Source: Ruminococcaceae bacterium HV4-5-B5C | GTDB taxonomy: Bacteria > Bacillota > Clostridia > Oscillospirales > Acutalibacteraceae | Assembly (NCBI GenBank): GCA_900184925.1 | Contig: FXYJ02000001.1 | Location: forward strand, 1-64,000 | Length of the DNA: 64,000 nt | Reading direction: 5' to 3' | Part shown: positions 35,001-43,054 of the stretch, in pieces | Position numbering within the stretch: the first letter of the stretch is position 1 | Layout: each line of letters starts with the position of its first letter | The notes under the pieces: generated by a model | What the model saw: the letters and a program-made list of their open reading frames with translations, nothing else | Told to the model about the DNA's origin: nothing | The model's database searches: none | Program-made: the position numbers and the translations under genes

Positions 35001-35653
35001 GTGTTGACTCTTCCGGAAGTGTAGTGTACCTTTCCGTCCGAATCCACTGTCTTGATTGCCCGGATTACAAGTTCGCCGTTGCGCACATAGATGTTTTCCG
35101 GACTGTCGACATACTGCTGCAGTTCGTTGTTGACCCACCCCGGGTCATGATACTCGTAATTCCAGTCGTCCGTATTCAGAGACGTTCCGTTGAAGTTGTC
35201 CTGCCAGACAAGATGATACGGGTCCTGGACGGACGGCTGATCGTTTCCGCCCGGCTGATTGCCGCCGGGGTTGCCCGTGTTACCCTGAGTTCCGCCGCCC
35301 GGCGTGTTCCCCCGGGAACCGGAACCTGTGTGCTGCGCGGTCTGTTCGAGACCCGGCTGGGTCCCGGGCGTTGCTTCCACGCCGCTGCTGTCCGGAGACT
35401 GACTCCCGGAATCCGTACTGTCGGGAGCCTGAGAATCAGACGGACTGCCGGAACTGCTTGAACTGTCGGAGCCGGTTCCTTTGGCCGATTCCGATGTCGC
35501 GGTACCGTTCCGCACGGCGTTCCCATTTTTCGAGCTGTTGAATCCGATGACCGAAACGACAACTGCAAGTGCTACAATGACGCAGACACAGATGATGTTT
35601 CGCCTTTTGGATGAAAACAGCGTTTTGAAAAATGATGAACCACTGCTTTTCAT
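32090..35653 (-). CDS. GH16 beta-glucanase with five C-terminal carbohydrate-binding-like modules
   Basis: The protein (1187 residues) has a short cytoplasmic N-terminus, one membrane helix (IICVCVIVALAVVVSVIGF) and a 110-residue Ser/Gly/Pro linker, so it is anchored with the enzyme outside. The GH16 domain (about residues 140-390) contains WVNNELQQYVDSPENIYVRNGELVIRA and GEMDIMEVLGD, the ExDxxE catalytic motif (nucleophile and acid/base Glu), as in laminarinases and lichenases. Five beta-sandwich modules of about 145 residues follow, each starting like NYVNNGDF, MLVNGDFSNG or DLIQNGNF, resembling CBM4/9. Modules 4 and 5 are nearly identical (QGKAIYTITN, GDQDWNVQLKQ), which suggests recent duplication. 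Start ATG 35653 follows GGAGGAGGA. The divergent AraC gene likely controls it. Confidence 0.93.
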   Translation of the reverse strand: MKSSGSSFFKTLFSSKRRNIICVCVIVALAVVVSVIGFNSSKNGNAVRNGTATSESAKGTGSDSSSSSGSPSDSQAPDSTDSGSQSPDSSGVEATPGTQPGLEQTAQHTGSGSRGNTPGGGTQGNTGNPGGNQPGGNDQPSVQDPYHLVWQDNFNGTSLNTDDWNYEYHDPGWVNNELQQYVDSPENIYVRNGELVIRAIKTVDSDGKVHYTSGRVNTKEKHDFKYGKFEIRAKVPSGKGFLPAVWMMPTDENLYGQWPKCGEMDIMEVLGDQTNKAFGTLHFGEPHTQSQGSYSLSSGDFSSQYHVFSCEWDPDEIRFYVDGNLYHTENDWFSKKAGFGEVTYPAPFDQPFYLILNLAVGGDWPGNPDATTGFGDNAELHVDYVKVYQKDSYNENVTKPISTVTLRDPDSTGNYVNNGDFAAAEDLNDDVNWKFLLAGSGNAAADISGRSMNISTTNAGDLDYSVQLVQGNLPITQGYKYRLSFDAYADADRTMITDISAPDKGWKRYLTDTSVALTTSPKTYQYDFGMTDDSDADGRVEFNLGNQGSTATVHITNVRLEKIGDVPIPQEVKSVLPDGNYVYNSGFDEGDNRLGYWSIENHCTGAKVGVTNTNNVRELEATVPGTVTGLDQVVVKQAAVAITGGKRYVLSFDAYADGGQTIQSTLAGQTFETTLTAAKKTYSYSLTTPDGLDGAELDFLLGTPGTIHIDNVRVQEDAMLVNGDFSNGLTGYDVYAYTPGDVSYGVDNLHEDNAFCMDIKNTGDQDWKIQLKQNNVTLEQGKWYKITLDAKSTLNRRIMYALQRDGTNDNDWTPYSGSQKIDLTNSYQTFSTTFQMTRSTDKATILSISMGAVDGIQITQEHTVTIDNLKLEEVSAPTPPVAGNLIQNGDFSGKDQSWTNAVTAPGAASVDFSQGKAIYTITNAGDQDWNVQLKQDGLKLEKGSTYQLRFKANSTAARTIKAAMLSSTYAWYGGQDISLAANTDQDVLVEFTMNADTDPNTTMVISMGLIAGQSTPLSTITLSDFSLVKVPQGTPSGTDLIQNGNFAQQDQHWTNAITAPGAASADFSQGKAIYTITNPGDQDWNVQLKQEGMTFEKGCSYKVKFKVTSDASRTVKYALLDPNAGYAWYGGADISLTAGTEQQIEQTLTIDKDTSNTVDFVISMGKIANVDTPASVIQISDVSIVKQ

Positions 35654-35957
35654 TTTAACGCATCCTCCTCCATGACCAACAAATTTTAAAACCCAAACAC
35701 TGCCAGTCATGTTATTATAAGAAAAATTTTATCCGGCAGCTATAAGATCCTTGTTGTTTTTGTCAGGTTTAAGACCTCATTTTGAGGACACGCTTCCGAC
35801 AGGCATTTTGCTTAGTATTTTTTTGATTGGAGACGACAATTTGTAGGATTAAAGAAAAATGGAAGAGATAAATTTCAGATTGTATAAAAACAAAGCCAAA
35901 ATTCGCCGGCATGTCAGAAAAGATCCAATTTTATTTTTACTTATTATGTAAAAACGA

Positions 35958-35986
35958 TTGTAAAAATATCAAATCCATGTCATAAT
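35958..35986 (+). promoter_or_regulatory. Candidate promoter of the AraC-type regulator
   Basis: TTGTAA, 17 bases, CATAAT, ending 40 bases before the regulator start. The whole 373-base divergent gap (35654-36026) is AT-rich and holds no other gene. Confidence 0.5.
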
Positions 35987-36026
35987 CAGTGCAGATGAAG
36001 ACAGGGCGAAGGAGAAGGGAACGAAA

Positions 36027-36767
36027 ATGGGACTGGAGCACGAATGGTGTGTACAGGAAGTCGAAAAATGCGAAGAGGGAATAACCCATCGGCCGATGGA
36101 GGAAGAGTATTCTTTCTATGAAGCGGTCCGGTCCGGCGACATGGACTTTGTGCGGGAAAACTGCCGGGAGGGCGTTTTTACGAAACCGGAAGGCATGGGG
36201 GTCTTGTCCCGCGATGCCGTCACGAACATACGGTATCATTTCGTCGTAACGGTTGCCATGGTCACCCGGCACTGCGTGGAGGCCGGAATGGAACTCGAGC
36301 AGGCGTACCGGCTCAGTGATTTTTATATCTTAAAAATGGACTCCTGCACGGATATCAGCGCGATTGCCGAGCTTCACAACAGCATGGCTCTGGATTTTAC
36401 GGGGAAAATGCTTCTCCTGCAGAGAAATGCCGCAATTTCGAAGCCCATCGTTCTGTGCACGGAGTATGTCTACCGCCACATCAACGAGAGAATCACCGTG
36501 AAAGACCTTGCCGGGCACACCGGGCTGTCGCTGAGCTATCTGTCCCGGCTTTTCAAACAGGAACTTGGGATTTCTATCAGCGACTATATCCGTGAGAAGA
36601 AAATAGAAAAAGCGCAGAATCTTCTCAAGTATTCGGATTACAGCGTAATTAAAATCGCCAATTACCTGTCCTTTTCTTCGCAAAGCCACTTTATCCAGAT
36701 CTTTGAAAAGCTTGTCGGCATGACCCCGAAAAAGTACCGGGACCGCCATTATCGCGTTTCCTGGTGA
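36027..36767 (+). CDS. AraC-family transcriptional regulator
   Basis: The 246-residue protein ends with an AraC-type double helix-turn-helix: EYVYRHINERITVKDLAGHTGLSLSYLSRLFKQELGISISDYIREKKIEKAQNLL and VIKIANYLSFSSQSHFIQIFEKLVGMTPKKYRDRH. The N-terminal about 145 residues are helical, with VTNIRYHFVVTVAMVTRHCVEAGMELEQAYRLSDFYI, the layout of YesN-like regulators without a receiver. AAGGAGAAGGG precedes the ATG. It is divergent from the GH16 gene, so it probably controls that beta-glucanase gene in response to a glucan signal; this is inferred from position only. Confidence 0.92.
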   Translation: MGLEHEWCVQEVEKCEEGITHRPMEEEYSFYEAVRSGDMDFVRENCREGVFTKPEGMGVLSRDAVTNIRYHFVVTVAMVTRHCVEAGMELEQAYRLSDFYILKMDSCTDISAIAELHNSMALDFTGKMLLLQRNAAISKPIVLCTEYVYRHINERITVKDLAGHTGLSLSYLSRLFKQELGISISDYIREKKIEKAQNLLKYSDYSVIKIANYLSFSSQSHFIQIFEKLVGMTPKKYRDRHYRVSW

Positions 36768-36846
36768 CGTTCCGGAAGCGGGCGCAGTTGATGAGCGGGC
36801 AGCTTTATTCACTTGACCCGTCATGGCCGGTTCAGGAGAATGATAA

Positions 36847-36876
36847 ATGGGCACCGACTGTTTGGCCGGTGCCCAT
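36847..36876. terminator. Inverted repeat after the AraC regulator
   Basis: ATGGGCACCG pairs with CGGTGCCCAT around a 10-base loop; no U-run follows, so termination is less certain. Confidence 0.5.
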
Positions 36877-36939
36877 GGTTGTGCTGCATTCTTTGGGTCG
36901 GGGGCTTGTTTTTCGTGACGGAATTCATAGAAGGTCGAC

Positions 36940-37878
36940 TTATTCGCCAAACGTGAGCTGTCCGTCTTTGCAGGATGCTGTGCTGCGAACCGTGACAACG
37001 TCGTTTTCTCCCACTTCACCGAACAGAAGAGGGGAAGAAGGGTTGTGCGAGGCACGGTTTTTCCGAACCGTGGGGGCATCGTGGTTTGCGTAGCAGTAGA
37101 GGCACCCGTGCCCGCAGGTGTCGTATGCTCCGATGTCAATGCTCGCAGCACACCCGCAGGCAGGCCTCTGATTCGGGTCTTTCCCGACCGACAGCCGGTA
37201 ACCGGTCAGGCGTTCGAACCGGTCAGGGTCAATACAGCGCGCGGGCCGGACGCCGTATGGTTCGAATGAAATGTCCTCCGCGCAGGCAACGACGGCAATG
37301 CCGAACTCCTTTGCGGTTTCAGAAAGCCGCTGCATCAGCTCCGCTTTTTCCTCCGCTGCCGGTCTGCGAAGCCTCAGAGGCTGAGTGTTCCGTTCCGTGC
37401 TGTGGTAAAAATCCAGAAAGCTGACCGTGCACGTTTCCGTATAGCCCGAAAGCTTTGCTGCCAGCAGCCGGAAGTATTTGAGGTGATATTCGGCCGAATA
37501 CCGTTCGCTGAAAAGAATGGGGTCATAACGCCAGACCACCCTGTCTCTGCCAATTTTCCGGGACAGTTTCTGAAAGGCGGGGAGAACAACGTCATTTTTG
37601 GAAGGAACAGAAGGTTCCACGTCTGTTCCGTAGGCGTTCAGGGTAAACTGAAAATAGCAGGAGTACGGTTCGAGCTCGTCCAGCCGGTCGATCATCGGGG
37701 AAGGGTTTTTCGTCCAGAAGACGATTCCGTCCACAACTTCGGGCAAAAGGCTGATTTTTGCAATCCGATGCGGATTTCTTGGGTTGCGGACAAGTACATA
37801 GCCTTCCCGGATGCGGTTGTAAAACCATTCGGAATAAAAGGCCGGAATATCTGTCCGACGGCTCACGCTCAGAATCAT
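36940..37878 (-). CDS. DUF1848 family protein with C-terminal cysteine cluster
   Basis: The 312-residue protein matches DUF1848: it opens MILSVSRRTDIPAFYSEWFYNRI, continues GYVLVRNPRNPHRIAKISL and WTKNPSPMIDRL, and ends RPACGCAASIDIGAYDTCGHGCLYCYAN. The last segment has the CxC...CxxxCxxCY spacing typical of an Fe-S site, close to that of radical SAM and spore-photoproduct-lyase-like proteins; the family fold suggests a TIM-barrel. Its reaction is unknown. ATG 37878 follows AAGGAAGGAAC. A longer in-frame start at 37947 lacks a ribosome site. The gene stands alone, between the AraC regulator and pepP, and is divergent from pepP. Confidence 0.9.
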   Translation of the reverse strand: MILSVSRRTDIPAFYSEWFYNRIREGYVLVRNPRNPHRIAKISLLPEVVDGIVFWTKNPSPMIDRLDELEPYSCYFQFTLNAYGTDVEPSVPSKNDVVLPAFQKLSRKIGRDRVVWRYDPILFSERYSAEYHLKYFRLLAAKLSGYTETCTVSFLDFYHSTERNTQPLRLRRPAAEEKAELMQRLSETAKEFGIAVVACAEDISFEPYGVRPARCIDPDRFERLTGYRLSVGKDPNQRPACGCAASIDIGAYDTCGHGCLYCYANHDAPTVRKNRASHNPSSPLLFGEVGENDVVTVRSTASCKDGQLTFGE

Positions 37879-38030
37879 GATGTTCCTTCCTTTCGGTACT
37901 TTCGTCGTTTTCAGCCCCATTATAGCACCGGCGTGTGATGACGGCAATTTTTCCCCGATGTCCGCAAGGTTGACAGATTTGCTCCGCCCGTCCTATACTG
38001 GAACCGGATACGGAAAGGAGACTTGCATCC

Positions 38031-39821
38031 ATGCAGAAGATTACGGAACGGATTGCCGCCCTGCGCGCTGCCATGAAAAAGTCGGGAGTGCAGGCGTACA
38101 TAATCCCGTCGTCGGACCCGCACCTGAGCGAGTATACGCCGGAGCACTGGCGGACGAGGGAATATTTTTCAGGTTTCACAGGTTCGGCCGGAACGCTTGC
38201 CGTGACGGAGAACAGGAGCGGCCTGTGGACGGACGGGCGTTATTTCATTCAGGCGGAGAGCGAACTGAAGGGGAGCGGCATCGAGCTGTTCCGCATGGGC
38301 GTTGCAGGTGTTCCCACTGTCGCGGAGTTCCTGCGGAATGAGCTGGACCCCGGCGCAACGGTCTCTTTTGACGGGAATCTGTTTTCCGCCGCCGACGCGG
38401 GCAGGCTGCAGGTTCTGCTTGCGGAACGGAACATTGGTATCGCGGAGAATGACTTCGTCCCCGGCATCTGGCAGGACAGGCCACCGGTGCCGCACACGGA
38501 AGCGTTTCTCCATGACCCCGCGTATGCAGGCCTGACCTGTGCCGAAAAGCTTGCCGCCGTGCGCACGAAGCTGAAGGACGAAAAGGCGGACGCCCAGATT
38601 TACGGTCGGCTTGACTGTGTGGCGTGGCTGATGAACCTCCGTGCCGGAGATGTGGAGGATTCGCCGTTTGCCCTTGCTTATGCGGCGGTTTTGCCGGATT
38701 CCGCCCATCTTTTTATCGATGGTTCCCGCGTGCCGGAAGAAGTGCTGAAAAGCATGAAGCGGAACGGTGTCTCCGTGCACGCTTACGCGGAGGTTGAAGA
38801 TTTTCTCCGCAGCCTTTCGGGGGGAATCACGGTCCTTGCGGATACGGACGGAATCAATCGGAAACTTTGTGGAATTCTGGAAGACAACCCGGGCATTGTG
38901 CTGCGGAACGGGCCGGACGTTGTGACCAGACTCAAAAGCATCAAAAACGAAACGGAAATCCGCGGGTTCCGCACCGCTCACATCCGGGACGGCTGTGCCA
39001 TGGCGGAGGCTTACGCGGAGCTGGAGCGCAGGATGGATGCGGGGGAAACCGTGACGGAATGCACCGTCGCCGCTCTGCTTGCCGAAGCGCGCGGCCGTCA
39101 GGATAAAAACCGCGGCCTCAGCTTTGCAACGATCGCGGCGTACCGCGAGAATGCCGCAATGATGCACTATGCTCCGAGACCGGAAACCTGCAAAACGCTT
39201 ACAAAAAGCGGCCTTTTGCTCGTCGACTCCGGCGGGCAGTACCTTGACGCAACAACGGATGTGACGCGCACTTTCGCGCTCGGCCCGGTGACGCGGGAAG
39301 AGCAGGAGGCCTACACGCGGGTGCTGAAATGCCATATTGCCCTCGCAACGGCAGTTTTCCTCGAAGGTTCCACGGGCGGAAACATTGACATCCTCTGCCG
39401 TGAGCCGCTCTGGAAGCAGGGAATCGATTACCGCTGCGGCACGGGCCACGGCGTCGGCATGTTCGGCAGTGTGCATGAAGGTCCGCAGAATCTGCGGGCG
39501 CGCAACCGGACGGTTTTCCGCGCGGGTATGACCATCACAAATGAGCCGGGCGTCTATGCCGACGGAAAATTCGGCATTCGCACCGAGAACCTGATGATTG
39601 TTCAAAAAGCGTTTGAAAACGAGTACGGGCGTTTTCTGAAGTTCGAAACCGTAACGCTGTTCCCGATCGATACGGCGCCGATTCTGCCGGAGCTTCTGAC
39701 CGGGGAGGAGCTTAACTGGCTCAACGGCTACAACGCGCATGTACGCGAGATGCTCTCACCGATGCTTTCCGGAGGCGCGCGCTCCTGGCTCATTCGCCGC
39801 ACACTGCCCCTTGCCCGGTAG
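38031..39821 (+). CDS. pepP: Xaa-Pro aminopeptidase (M24B family)
   Basis: The enzyme removes an N-terminal residue that precedes proline, in the cytoplasm. The protein (596 residues) has two creatinase-like N-terminal domains (FTGSAGTLAVTENRSGLWTDGRYFIQAESEL; LNLRAGDVEDSPFALAY-like at about 200) and a C-terminal pita-bread domain with the metal ligands LLVDSGGQYLDATTDVTRTF (two Asp), GTGHGVGMFGSVHEGP (His), TNEPGVY (Glu) and IRTENLMIV (Glu). The three-domain length is typical of the Firmicute and eukaryote cytosolic APP group. An AAAGGAGAC site precedes the ATG. It is monocistronic with a bidirectional terminator downstream. Confidence 0.96.
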   Translation: MQKITERIAALRAAMKKSGVQAYIIPSSDPHLSEYTPEHWRTREYFSGFTGSAGTLAVTENRSGLWTDGRYFIQAESELKGSGIELFRMGVAGVPTVAEFLRNELDPGATVSFDGNLFSAADAGRLQVLLAERNIGIAENDFVPGIWQDRPPVPHTEAFLHDPAYAGLTCAEKLAAVRTKLKDEKADAQIYGRLDCVAWLMNLRAGDVEDSPFALAYAAVLPDSAHLFIDGSRVPEEVLKSMKRNGVSVHAYAEVEDFLRSLSGGITVLADTDGINRKLCGILEDNPGIVLRNGPDVVTRLKSIKNETEIRGFRTAHIRDGCAMAEAYAELERRMDAGETVTECTVAALLAEARGRQDKNRGLSFATIAAYRENAAMMHYAPRPETCKTLTKSGLLLVDSGGQYLDATTDVTRTFALGPVTREEQEAYTRVLKCHIALATAVFLEGSTGGNIDILCREPLWKQGIDYRCGTGHGVGMFGSVHEGPQNLRARNRTVFRAGMTITNEPGVYADGKFGIRTENLMIVQKAFENEYGRFLKFETVTLFPIDTAPILPELLTGEELNWLNGYNAHVREMLSPMLSGGARSWLIRRTLPLAR

Positions 39822-39834
39822 CGGAAATACGATA

Positions 39835-39872
39835 AAAGCGTCGGAAACCTTTCAGGAGGTTTCCGACGCTTT
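39835..39872. terminator. Bidirectional terminator between pepP and the ABC operon
   Basis: AAAGCGTCGGAAACCT pairs with AGGTTTCCGACGCTTT, 16-bp perfect arms with A/T ends on both sides, between two convergent transcripts. Confidence 0.88.
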
Positions 39873-39899
39873 GCTGTGTGAATCTTCTGACCCGAAGGG

Positions 39900-40670
39900 T
39901 TAAACGCCCGTACTGTTGAACCGCGAAAGGAATGCTTTGGTGCGTTCGCTCTGTGTGCAGCCGAAGACCTGCTCAGGCGTCCCCTGTTCGACGATGACGC
40001 CTTCGGCCATAAAGATGACGCGGTCGGCGACGTCGCGTGCGAATGCCATTTCGTGCGTCACGACCACCATTGTCATATGCTCATCGGCAAGGCTGCGGAT
40101 TACTTTCAGAATTTCGCCCGTCAGCTCAGGGTCGAGCGCACTTGTCGGTTCGTCGAAGAACAGAATGTCAGGGTTCATGGCGAGCGCGCGTGCAATGGAG
40201 ACGCGCTGCTGCTGGCCGCCCGAAAGCTGGCACGGGTAGGCGTCCGCCTTGTCGGCGAGATCCATTTTCTGAAGAAGTGCCCTCGCTGTCTTCTCGGCTT
40301 CTTCCTTCGTCTTTCCGAGTACGCAGACAGGAGCCTCGGTGATGTTTCGCAGCACCGAAAAATGAGGGAACAGGTTAAAGTTCTGGAATACGAGCCCCAT
40401 ATGCAGAGCAATTCTATTGCAGGCGGCGCGGTCGGAGTATTCCGCTTTCCCGCCGCTTCCCGTTTTGACAAGCGTATCACCGCAGACGGAGATTTCGCCG
40501 CTGTCGATCGTCTCGAGCTGGGTAATGCAGCGCAGCAGGGTGCTCTTGCCCGAGCCGGATGGCCCGATTACGGTGAGAACCTCGCCCTTTTCCACGTCGA
40601 CGGAGATTCCCTTGAGCACCTCTTCGCCGCCGAAACTCTTGCAGATATTGTGAGCGGTTAAAACCGGCAT
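39900..40670 (-). CDS. Polar amino-acid ABC transporter, ATP-binding protein
   Basis: The 256-residue ATPase energises uptake of a polar amino acid with the permease and binding protein encoded just upstream. [15 protein letters not shown] is Walker [38 protein letters not shown] is signature plus Walker B, and [12 protein letters not shown] the switch; the GlnQ/HisP/TcyC pattern is clear. A GGAGGAGGG site precedes the start. It is the last gene of a three-gene minus-strand operon (binding protein, permease, ATPase). The substrate (glutamine, cystine or similar) cannot be read from this subunit. Confidence 0.96.
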   Translation of the reverse strand: MPVLTAHNICKSFGGEEVLKGISVDVEKGEVLTVIGPSGSGKSTLLRCITQLETIDSGEISVCGDTLVKTGSGGKAEYSDRAACNRIALHMGLVFQNFNLFPHFSVLRNITEAPVCVLGKTKEEAEKTARALLQKMDLADKADAYPCQLSGGQQQRVSIARALAMNPDILFFDEPTSALDPELTGEILKVIRSLADEHMTMVVVTHEMAFARDVADRVIFMAEGVIVEQGTPEQVFGCTQSERTKAFLSRFNSTGV

Positions 40671-40684
40671 TTTGTTCCCTCCTC

Positions 40685-41326
40685 CTAACGATAATAGGCG
40701 TAGTGTTTCTCAGCTGCGGAGAAGCACCGCGTGACGACAGCGTTCATCAGAAGGTAGAACACACCGGCAATGGCGAACGGCACCATGCTGACGGCGGAGG
40801 AAACCCAGTCGGACGTCGTTTTGAGCAGTTCCACCACGCCGATGACCTGCGCAAGGGACGTGTCCTTTACGAGTGTGATGAATTCGTTGCCCATCGGCGG
40901 CAGAATTCCCTTCACGACCTGCGGGAGCAGGACACGGAAAAAGGTCTGGCTACGCGTCATGCCGAGCACTTTGGCGGCTTCTCTCTGTCCGCGCGGGATG
41001 GCCGCAATGCCGCCTCGGAAGATTTCGGCAAAGTACGCGGCGTAATTCAGCACGAAAGCAACCTCGGCCGAAAGTACGCGGTCGAGCTGGATGCCGAAAA
41101 TCGGTTTGAAGCCGTAGAAGATGAACAAAAGCTGCAGCATCAGCGGCGTGCCGCGCATCAGCAGTATGTAGAAGCTGACGGGAATGCGGATGAACTTGAT
41201 TTTTGTCATGCGGCCGAGCGCGACCAGCATGCCGAGCGGCAGCGCGAAAACCGTGGTGATGAAAAAGATGCGGAGCGTCATCAGCGTCGATTCCAGCATC
41301 TGCGAAAGCAATACGTTATAATTCAA
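40685..41326 (-). CDS. Polar amino-acid ABC transporter, permease
   Basis: The 213-residue membrane protein belongs to the HisM/GlnP type: five or so helices, [34 protein letters not shown] in the N-terminal half (the 'RGTPL..QL' hallmark) and [58 protein letters not shown], the EAA loop that contacts the ATPase. It lies 14 bases upstream of the ATPase gene and 94 bases downstream of the binding protein gene. The single permease gene implies a homodimer. Confidence 0.96.
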   Translation of the reverse strand: MNYNVLLSQMLESTLMTLRIFFITTVFALPLGMLVALGRMTKIKFIRIPVSFYILLMRGTPLMLQLLFIFYGFKPIFGIQLDRVLSAEVAFVLNYAAYFAEIFRGGIAAIPRGQREAAKVLGMTRSQTFFRVLLPQVVKGILPPMGNEFITLVKDTSLAQVIGVVELLKTTSDWVSSAVSMVPFAIAGVFYLLMNAVVTRCFSAAEKHYAYYR

Positions 41327-41420
41327 AAGCGTTTGTCCTCCCCGGCAACGTTTTCAGAACAAGAAAAGCCCGGTGAAGCCCTTCCTTCGCGGCTTCCCCG
41401 GGCGGTGCGGAGGTCTTGGG

Positions 41421-42305
41421 TTATTTCGGCAGCGTACTGACGTCTTTGCCGAACCATTTCTGTGAGATTTTTGCAGCGGTGCCGTCCTTCGACATTTCCC
41501 TGAGAGCGCCTTCGATTTTCACCTTGAGTGCCTCGTCGTTTTTCCGGAATCCGACGACGTAATCTTCCACGGCGAGCGAGATGTCTTTTCCGTCCTTGTC
41601 CTGCAGGATCATGTAAGCGCCCGGGTTATTCGTCAGATAATACCGCGCGACAACCTCGTCAATGGCTATGGCGTCGATGGTGCCGTTCTGGATTTCAAGT
41701 ACCGCCTTGCTGTAGTCGTCAATTTTAACGATCTGTTTCAGCGAGCCCTTAAAAGCGGAGTTTGCCGGGTCGTTCAGAGCTGTTTCCGCCGAGGAATCCG
41801 ACTGGACGCCGATTGTTTTTCCCGAGAGACTGTCGAGTCCCTGATAGGAGGAACCGGTCTTGACGAGAATCACCTGGTTGTTTTTCATGTAGGGAATGCT
41901 GAGGTTGAACTGCTTCGCGCGTTCTTCTGTTTTGCTGAACCCGTTCCACAGGCAGTCCACATTGCCGTTGTCGAGCTCGGCCTGCTTGTTGTCCCAGTTG
42001 ATCGGCTGGAACTTGACCTTGATGTCGAGACGCTTGCAGGCTTCCGTGGCCATGTCGATGTCAAACCCGACGGTTTCACCCGTCTTTGTGTCGACATATC
42101 CCATCGGCGGAAAAGCCTTGTCGAACCCGAGCACGAGCTGCCCGGCGGATTTGACCTTATCCCACGACTGATCGGGGGCGGAAGAAGAGGCGCCCGCTGC
42201 GGAGGAGGCCGAAGATTTTGCCGACTGCACCAGTCCGCAGCCGGAAGCCGAAATCAGAAGAAGCCCCGCCGTCAGAACGGCGGCCAGCTTTTTTGCTCTA
42301 TTCAT
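41421..42305 (-). CDS. Polar amino-acid ABC transporter, substrate-binding lipoprotein
   Basis: The 294-residue family 3 binding protein has a lipoprotein signal (MNRAKKLAAVLTAGLLLISASGCGLVQ, lipobox SASGC), a Ser/Ala linker, and the SBP_bac_3 domain: LVLGFDKAFPPMGYVDTKTGETVGFDIDMATEACKRL and AELDNGNVDCLWNGFSKTEERAKQFNLSIPYMKNNQVILV. The 'W NGFSKTEER' segment holds the R and other residues that bind the amino-acid carboxylate. ATG 42305 is chosen with AGGAG ten bases upstream; GTG codons at 42308 and 42314 are alternatives. It is the first gene of the operon and follows a well-formed promoter at 42339-42367. Confidence 0.96.
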   Translation of the reverse strand: MNRAKKLAAVLTAGLLLISASGCGLVQSAKSSASSAAGASSSAPDQSWDKVKSAGQLVLGFDKAFPPMGYVDTKTGETVGFDIDMATEACKRLDIKVKFQPINWDNKQAELDNGNVDCLWNGFSKTEERAKQFNLSIPYMKNNQVILVKTGSSYQGLDSLSGKTIGVQSDSSAETALNDPANSAFKGSLKQIVKIDDYSKAVLEIQNGTIDAIAIDEVVARYYLTNNPGAYMILQDKDGKDISLAVEDYVVGFRKNDEALKVKIEGALREMSKDGTAAKISQKWFGKDVSTLPK

Positions 42306-42338
42306 CACTTGCACGCTCCTGTTGTGTTGATACTTTAT

Positions 42339-42367
42339 ATATTACCACATTAGCACGCTAAAGTAAA
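42339..42367 (-). promoter_or_regulatory. Promoter with embedded operator-like palindrome, amino-acid ABC operon
   Basis: On the minus strand: TTTACT, 17 bases, TAATAT. The spacer contains the perfect palindrome TTAGC-GT-GCTAA (42350-42361), placed where a repressor would block RNA polymerase. The start codon is 34 bases downstream. The regulator is not identified. Confidence 0.65.
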
Positions 42368-42413
42368 TAGGCCTGATGAATTTCGTCGGAATGACCATTG
42401 CGCGCCGCCCCGT

Positions 42414-42899
42414 TTACCGGGAACTGCGGCGCTCGAGCAGGACCGTGTCGCGCCAGCACCCGGCTGGGTCGCGGGCGATTTTTTCGCGGATTCCGACCAC
42501 GCGAAACCCGCATTTTCCGTGAAGGGCGAGGCTTGGCCCGTTGTTGCGCATCACGGCGGACTGAAGCGTCCAGATGCCGTTTTGCTCCGATTCTTCGATT
42601 TCAGCCTGCAAGAGGAGACTGCCGACGCCGGAGCCTTTGATTTCATTTGCCACATAGATGCTCACTTCGGCCACGCCGCAGAAACAGGCTCTGGCCGAAA
42701 CGGGAGAAAGAGCTACCCAGCCTGAAACCCGTCCGTTTTCTTCGGCGACGAGACGGCCAAACGGAAAATGCCCGCGGTCCCACTTTTCGTAAGATGGGAT
42801 TTCCGATTCGAACGTGGCGAGGTTCGTATCCATTCCCTGCCGGTAGATGCGGCAAACCTCGTCCCAGTCCGATACTTCAAATTTCCGGAGCAGCGCCAT
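42414..42899 (-). CDS. GNAT N-acetyltransferase, phosphinothricin acetyltransferase-like
   Basis: The 161-residue protein is a GNAT enzyme that would acetylate an amine with acetyl-CoA. WDEVCRIYRQGMDTNLATFESEIPSYEKW resembles the start of the PAT/YncA group; ACFCGVAEVSIYVANEIKGSGVGSLLLQAEIEESEQNGIWTLQSAV carries the acetyl-CoA loop (KGSGVG) and LALHGKCGFRVVG the closing motif. Known members act on phosphinothricin, methionine sulfoximine or related amino-acid analogues, so the natural substrate is open. It is a single gene upstream of the ABC operon on the same strand. A normal start ATG at 42899 is used, close to an AGGTTGAGC site. Confidence 0.92.
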   Translation of the reverse strand: MALLRKFEVSDWDEVCRIYRQGMDTNLATFESEIPSYEKWDRGHFPFGRLVAEENGRVSGWVALSPVSARACFCGVAEVSIYVANEIKGSGVGSLLLQAEIEESEQNGIWTLQSAVMRNNGPSLALHGKCGFRVVGIREKIARDPAGCWRDTVLLERRSSR

Positions 42900-43054
42900 A
42901 GCTCAACCTTCTCTTTCGCGTAAATTCCGATCTATTGTATCACAGCGCGTGGCGGGAGAAAAGAGGGAAAATTCAGGCTTTTGCGTCGAAACTTCTGCGC
43001 GGCATTGAATCATGGAAGACTTAGGTATATAATGGAAAAACAGGAACTGTAAAT

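Noticed and set aside
34511..35461. Long open frame (316 codons) on the plus strand
   Set aside because: It is antisense to the GH16 domain and linker, which has clear catalytic motifs; GC-rich shadow frame without a ribosome site or recognisable domain.
38169..39740. Long open frame (523 codons) on the minus strand
   Set aside because: Fully antisense to pepP, rich in Arg/His/Pro as expected for a shadow, with no domain.
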